This document shows, in pieces, positions 16,901 to 19,179 of a stretch of 19,179 nucleotides of DNA (positions are counted from its first letter, which is position 1; every line of letters begins with the position of its first letter). Under the pieces are notes generated by a model. The model had not been told where the DNA came from, made no database searches, and was given only the letters and a program-made list of their open reading frames with translations. The stretch covers positions 1 through 19,179 of the forward strand of contig JBKPCD010000117.1 in the NCBI GenBank assembly GCA_046727175.1. Direction: 5' to 3'. The stretch is from JBKPCD01 sp046727175 (lineage in GTDB: Bacteria; Acidobacteriota; Vicinamibacteria; Vicinamibacterales; 2-12-FULL-66-21). The position numbers and the translations under genes are program-made.

Positions 16901-17222
16901 CGCGGGCGGTCTGGGCGACCGAAAGGGTCACTTTCGACTGACCGCTCTTGAAGCCCTGCAGCCCGGCCGAAATGACGTATTCGCCAATCGGCACGCTCGT
17001 GATCACGTAGTTGCCGGCCTCGTTCGTCACGCCGGTGTACGCAATGTTGGTCGCCTGGTTGGTCGCCGTGACGGTAACCCCAGGGGTAGCGGCACCAGAG
17101 GAATCGGACACGAGCCCGGTGACAGTCGCCAGTCCGGTCTGCCCTGCCACCGGCGGGGGCAGCACGAGCCCGGCGAGCGCGACCAGAACCACGCGACACA
17201 CGAACTGCAAAACCGCACGCAT
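13968..17222 (-). CDS. TonB-dependent receptor, Oar-like with carboxypeptidase-regulatory-like N-terminal domain (complete)
   Basis: The 1084-residue protein starts at the ATG at 17222, preceded by GGGAGG; the open frame continues upstream to 17660 but that part is not protein-like. Residues 1-27 are a signal peptide (LVALAGLVLPPPVAG, cut before Q28). The regulatory-like beta domain follows (VTGLVSDSSGAATPGVTVTA; NEAGNYVITSVPIGEYVIS). The plug region has NNFTIDGVDTNEAINN, ELGNVTGAVVNMVIKSGTN and DIFGGTIGGPILRNKLFFF. The barrel closes with VVQLVAKYVF, ending in the Phe typical of outer-membrane barrels. Known for the family: TonB-energised uptake across the outer membrane. The substrate is unknown. 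The DUF362, uncharacterised and amidohydrolase genes follow on the same strand, suggesting import followed by periplasmic processing. It is divergent from the ApbE-like gene. Confidence 0.95.
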   Translation of the reverse strand: MRAVLQFVCRVVLVALAGLVLPPPVAGQTGLATVTGLVSDSSGAATPGVTVTATNQATNIAYTGVTNEAGNYVITSVPIGEYVISAGLQGFKSGQSKVTLSVAQTARVDFKMEVGAVEERVDVIATGAVLQTENAVVGIKADREQVEKLPAVSRNVSFVTMYAPGVTQPLMSNFNSLSGGGRPYVNGQLQQANNFTIDGVDTNEAINNSIAYQPSPDAVEQVSVETNNYSAELGNVTGAVVNMVIKSGTNQLHGNGFYYWRDNALAATPWNTNRLGGTKSEYNRDIFGGTIGGPILRNKLFFFADYQGGRAETPPTNAFVTVVPDAWRQGDLSSLLARATPIVVRDPMTGLAFLNNQIPVSRFSALARNLFADETLYPRANVARPISDFRDNYRGTTASKEDVDQFDVKLDWNASSKDKLYVRYSKQTSETGTSQTAMPLLFPSAASNPVWSVAGNWNRLIGGTIVNDLLAGYSAADNLNDELDPLDLGKLNNRYGIPGDQTLRGLTQIQMDNTITSVGGIETGTDNYNQVYQLNERLTWLRGRHTMKFGSSWNYYRSKSYYPGNNGHNGFISYTNFNFTGYAFADFLLDQVSRKGRGSTSDAWTHLQHRVASYASDDFKVSGNLTLNLGLRWAYTSPLVEKDDRQANFDTTNAQIQLAGRDGNSRALYDPYYNGWEPRLGFAYRKGERWVFRGGYGITQYMEGTGANQRLTLNTPFFFESQISYDRTSGPGTFATGFEGLQALDRPSGQLRAWDPDIRPQLTHQWNLFGEYLIGSRSSLNVGYVGSDSKYIIMTIDANQPLPGTGPASTWLPAQQRRPLYPFNPDITNMIETTSRGIANYHALQATFKQRLWHGLAYNANYTWSKAMTNSRGFFGSGGVAQGTSTSTPVNSRDLDSNYGPAFFDATHLFSMAGNYDLPFGKDRHFGSNWNRALDAVAGGWSVQFGVLAHSGYPITVLNGSSQSLQQPRSIDRPDRIGSGEVDHPTLDHWIDRSAFRPAPLGEFGNSGIGILRAPSFWNADLTVGKRLATFGTHYMVIRGEFFNVFNHPNFGPPQADIQNTAFGTITSTVNDPRVVQLVAKYVF

Positions 17223-17302
17223 CGGGAGCCTCCCTTTCTGCGTTCCCGGGCTGGCCGGCGAAACGCGGCTGTTGCCTTTTACTGCAAAAGGGCCGAGGAG
17301 TC

Positions 17303-17332
17303 CACTTAGGAAGTGGCGAGGTGGCGTGTCAA
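17303..17332 (-). promoter_or_regulatory. Putative promoter of the second TonB receptor
   Basis: A perfect -35 TTGACA lies at 17332-17327 on the minus strand. The -10 is poor (CTAAGT at 17309-17304, or TAAGTG at 17308-17303). A 6-bp hairpin CCACTT-CCT-AAGTGG (17316-17302) covers that -10. It lies about 80 bases before the ATG. The first TonB receptor also has a perfect TTGACA at a similar distance from its start. Confidence 0.35.
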
Positions 17333-17508
17333 TTTGGCGATAGCCGGGAGGCGTGAACAACGACTTCAGCGCCGAGGGTGCGGAGAAGCCGAGATACGCG
17401 GAGCGCGTCACGCGTTCTTCTCTGCGTTCCTCTTGCCCACCGCGATCTCTGCGCTGTTTAAACGTCGCGCGGGCGATCGAGAGCTGAGATACAGTCCTCT
17501 GCAAGGCA

Positions 17509-17538
17509 GGGAAAAGGGAAAAGGGAGAAAGGGAAAAA
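17509..17538 (+). repeat. Polypurine heptanucleotide repeat (GGGAAAA)n
   Basis: About four units follow each other: GGGAAAA at 17509 and 17516, GGGAGAA at 17523, and GGGAAAA after one extra A at 17531. The strand asymmetry is total: only G and A on the plus strand across 30 bases. It ends 39 bases before the ApbE ATG. Confidence 0.8.
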
Positions 17539-17577
17539 CTAGCGAGCGGGTTGAGAACGAATCTGGACGCGGGCCGT

Positions 17578-18585
17578 ATGCCGAAGGCGAGAGCCGTCGC
17601 GATAGTCGTGACGCTGGTCCTGCAGGCGCTGCCGGGATCGGACCGGGCGCAATCTGCCAACGTAAGAGGGGACTCCGTCCGGCTCGAAAGGAGCGAGGAG
17701 GCGATGGGATCGAGCTTCTCGCTCGTCCTCTACGGAGCGGACCGGGCGCGGTTGGAGGCGACCGCCGATCTCGCGTTCCGGGAGGCGCACCGACTCGACG
17801 CGATGCTGTCCAACTACCGGCGTGAGAGCGAATGGAGCCGCGTCAACCGCGAGGCGGCCGCGCATCCCGTCGAGGTGTCACCGGAACTCTTCTCGGTGCT
17901 TTCGAGCTGCCTGGAATACAGCCGGCGGAGCGACGGCGCATTCGATATCACTGTCGGAGCACTGATGAAGGTCTGGGGATTCTACAAAGGTGAGGGGCGC
18001 ATGCCGCGGCGAGCCGACGTCACGGACGCCCTCATGAAGGTGGGATATCGGCACGTCCTCCTCGACCCGAGCGCCAGAACCGTCAGGTTCAGCCGACGCG
18101 GAATCGAGCTCGACCCCGGAGGGATTGGCAAGGGCTACGCCGTGGACCGGATCGTCGACGTGCTGAAGCGCGAAGGGGTTGACGTCGCGCTCGTCTCGGC
18201 GTCGGGCAGCAGCATCTACGGCCTGGGCACGCCGCCGGAAGACTCACGAGGCTGGCCGATCACGATCCGCACACCCCGCGATCCGGAGGAGGAAGCCGCA
18301 AGGCTGTTTCTCCGCGACATGTCGCTCTCCACTTCGGGCAGCTACGAGAAGTTCTTCTGGGCTGAGGGACGCACCTACTCCCACATCATGGACCCCCGCA
18401 CCGGCTACCCTGCGCGGGCGGCGTCTTCCGTATCGGTGCTGGCGGCGCGGACGCTCGACAGCGAGGCGTGGACGAAACCGTTCTTCATCAACGGGCGCGA
18501 CTGGACCAGGACGCACAAACCGGAAGCGTTCCGCGTGTTCTTCTGCGACGAGCAGCCTCAGGCGACCTGCAGCTGGATCCAGTGA
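17578..18585 (+). CDS. apbE: Exported ApbE-like FAD:protein FMN transferase
   Basis: The 335-residue product starts at the ATG at 17578, which leads into a signal peptide (RAVAIVVTLVLQALPG, cut near residue 24). A TTG at 17551 is an in-frame alternative and neither has a good Shine-Dalgarno. ApbE landmarks run in order: EAMGSSFSLVLYG (41-53), MLSNYRRESEWSRVN (76-90), AFDITVGALMKVWGF (121-135), ELDPGGIGKGYAVDRI (177-192), VSASGSSIYGLG, SLSTSGSYEKFF and YSHIMDPRTGYPA (267-279). Known members hydrolyse FAD and attach FMN to Thr or Ser of periplasmic flavoproteins. Near the C-terminus the usual Asp four residues before the metal-site Thr is Ser295 (LDSEAWT), with Asp294 one place off. No acceptor flavoprotein is encoded nearby. 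The family call is secure. Confidence 0.92.
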   Translation: MPKARAVAIVVTLVLQALPGSDRAQSANVRGDSVRLERSEEAMGSSFSLVLYGADRARLEATADLAFREAHRLDAMLSNYRRESEWSRVNREAAAHPVEVSPELFSVLSSCLEYSRRSDGAFDITVGALMKVWGFYKGEGRMPRRADVTDALMKVGYRHVLLDPSARTVRFSRRGIELDPGGIGKGYAVDRIVDVLKREGVDVALVSASGSSIYGLGTPPEDSRGWPITIRTPRDPEEEAARLFLRDMSLSTSGSYEKFFWAEGRTYSHIMDPRTGYPARAASSVSVLAARTLDSEAWTKPFFINGRDWTRTHKPEAFRVFFCDEQPQATCSWIQ

Positions 18586-18716
18586 GGGAGGAGGGTCTCG
18601 TTCAGTCCAGGCGGATCGTTCCGAACGCCTGTGGGACATGGAACGAGGTCTGGCCCGTGGGTCGCCACCCGTAGTGTTTCTTGGCCTCACCGACGCCGGC
18701 AATGCGATAGAGAGGA

Positions 18717-18772
18717 GTAGTCCTTAGCTGTGCTGCCCCTCCCTCTGGCAGGTTCGATTCCTGCACGGCTCA
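18717..18772 (+). pseudogene. Decayed tRNA (tRNA-Lys-like 3' portion)
   Basis: A well-formed T-arm is present: stem GCAGG/CCTGC with loop TTCGATT at 18748-18764. It is followed by ACGGCTC plus discriminator A at 18765-18772, as in tRNAs whose 5' end is GAGCCGT. No matching 5' acceptor strand or anticodon stem can be placed at standard spacing upstream. The preceding TTAGCT and CCTCCCT recall shortened D and anticodon arms of bacterial tRNA-Lys. CTA, not CCA, follows the discriminator. The 224-base gap 18586-18809 has no other supported gene. Confidence 0.45.
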
Positions 18773-18809
18773 CTATCTCCCAGGTATATTGCCCGACACA
18801 CGCCGCCTA

Positions 18810-19179
18810 CTAACGTGGCGTCGGTGGCCCCCAGTACTTCTCCATCCAATTCACCACTTCCTTGATCATCTCGTTCCGGGGGATTGTGTGTGACGTCTCG
18901 TAGACGACACGGCGTTTGTGTTCAGCGGAGGTGCCGAGGAGCTTGAACATTGGCTCCTGGGAGATCGCCGTCGGGCCGAAGAAATCGAAGCGGCCGTTGA
19001 GCATCAACACCGGTACCTTCACGCGGGGTGCAAAGTTCAGGGGATCCGCCTCGGGCAGCGACGGCTGCAGATTGAACGCGCCGAGACAGATCAAGCCGAG
19101 TGAGAACCGCGGCTCGACCGCGAGAATCAGCGGCGCCACCTCGGCGCCCCAGCTGTAACCGATGTACCCGATCCTGTCC
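18810..19179 (-). CDS. Alpha/beta hydrolase C-terminal region (5' part outside window), possibly the tail of a Ser/Thr kinase-hydrolase fusion
   Basis: The open frame enters from the right edge and gives 122 visible residues. It opens with DRIGYIGYSWGAEVA, whose GYSWG is the GxSxG nucleophile elbow. VPVLMLNGRFDFFGP then offers the catalytic Asp, and YETSHTIPRNEMIKEVVNWMEKY the catalytic His, so all three triad positions are visible. The sequence resembles the esterase-like C-terminal domain that I recall following protein-kinase domains in several acidobacterial proteins; since the N-terminal side lies outside the window, the kinase part is only an inference. A free-standing dienelactone-hydrolase-like or peptidase protein is the alternative. 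The stop at 18810 lies about 37 bases beyond the decayed tRNA. Confidence 0.85.
   Translation of the reverse strand, partial: DRIGYIGYSWGAEVAPLILAVEPRFSLGLICLGAFNLQPSLPEADPLNFAPRVKVPVLMLNGRFDFFGPTAISQEPMFKLLGTSAEHKRRVVYETSHTIPRNEMIKEVVNWMEKYWGPPTPR

Larger units (their letters stand above)
17223..17577. other. Divergent intergenic region between TonB receptor and ApbE-like gene
   Basis: These 355 bases contain no gene I can support. They hold the receptor promoter candidate and, at 17372-17403, a degenerate alternation of CCGAG and CGGAG boxes (starts at 17372, 17381, 17389 and 17399). This is followed by a partly inverted counterpart (TTCTCTGCG near 17428, TCTCTGCG near 17446). A purine tract follows near the ApbE start. 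No clear ApbE promoter was found. Confidence 0.5.

Noticed and set aside
18717..18772. A complete, functional tRNA gene
   Set aside because: No anticodon stem or 5' acceptor strand can be placed at standard distances, and no CCA follows; only the 3' portion is tRNA-like.

Overview
This GC-rich, tightly packed window looks like a chromosomal segment of an Acidobacteriota bacterium, most likely from the Vicinamibacteria lineage. That placement is an inference. It rests on two very long TonB-dependent receptors that begin with a signal peptide and a carboxypeptidase-regulatory-like domain (the Oar-like type expanded in that phylum), on many exported hydrolases, and on an alpha/beta-hydrolase tail of a kind I recall fused to Ser/Thr kinases there. 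I see no phage, IS, plasmid or CRISPR genes.

Layout. Positions 1-3156 (minus) hold most of a first TonB receptor that runs off the left edge. Upstream of it is an exported RraA-fold protein (3430-4377, minus). Divergent from that is a C-terminal piece of a DUF885 metallohydrolase (4614-5321, plus), probably a 5'-truncated pseudogene. Next on the minus strand are a YtcJ-like exported amidohydrolase (5416-7251) and an AI-2E-family membrane protein (7367-8470). The 311-base divergent spacer after it carries a promoter inside an inverted repeat, a long REP-like hairpin and a LexA-box-like palindrome. A class C beta-lactamase-fold serine hydrolase follows (8782-10263, plus).

Positions 10383-17222 hold a minus-strand cluster that may be one operon. 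In transcription order it encodes a second complete TonB receptor, a Tat-signal DUF362 protein, an unrecognised protein overlapping DUF362 by 4 bases, and an exported Atu3266-type amidohydrolase/deacetylase. A heptanucleotide-repeat hairpin separates the receptor from DUF362. Divergent from the receptor is an exported ApbE-like flavin transferase (17578-18585, plus). After it comes what looks like a decayed tRNA, then the C-terminal end of an alpha/beta hydrolase (18810-19179, minus) that runs off the right edge.

How the genes may work together. The receptor, DUF362 and amidohydrolase cluster fits uptake and periplasmic processing of an organic substrate, but nothing in the sequence identifies that substrate. 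I found no clearly new multi-gene system. The items most worth a second look are the exported RraA protein that lacks its catalytic Arg-Asp pair, the repeat hairpin that contains the DUF362 start region, the ambiguous start of the gene after DUF362, the truncated DUF885 gene, the decayed tRNA, and the regulatory-looking palindromes at 8488-8684.
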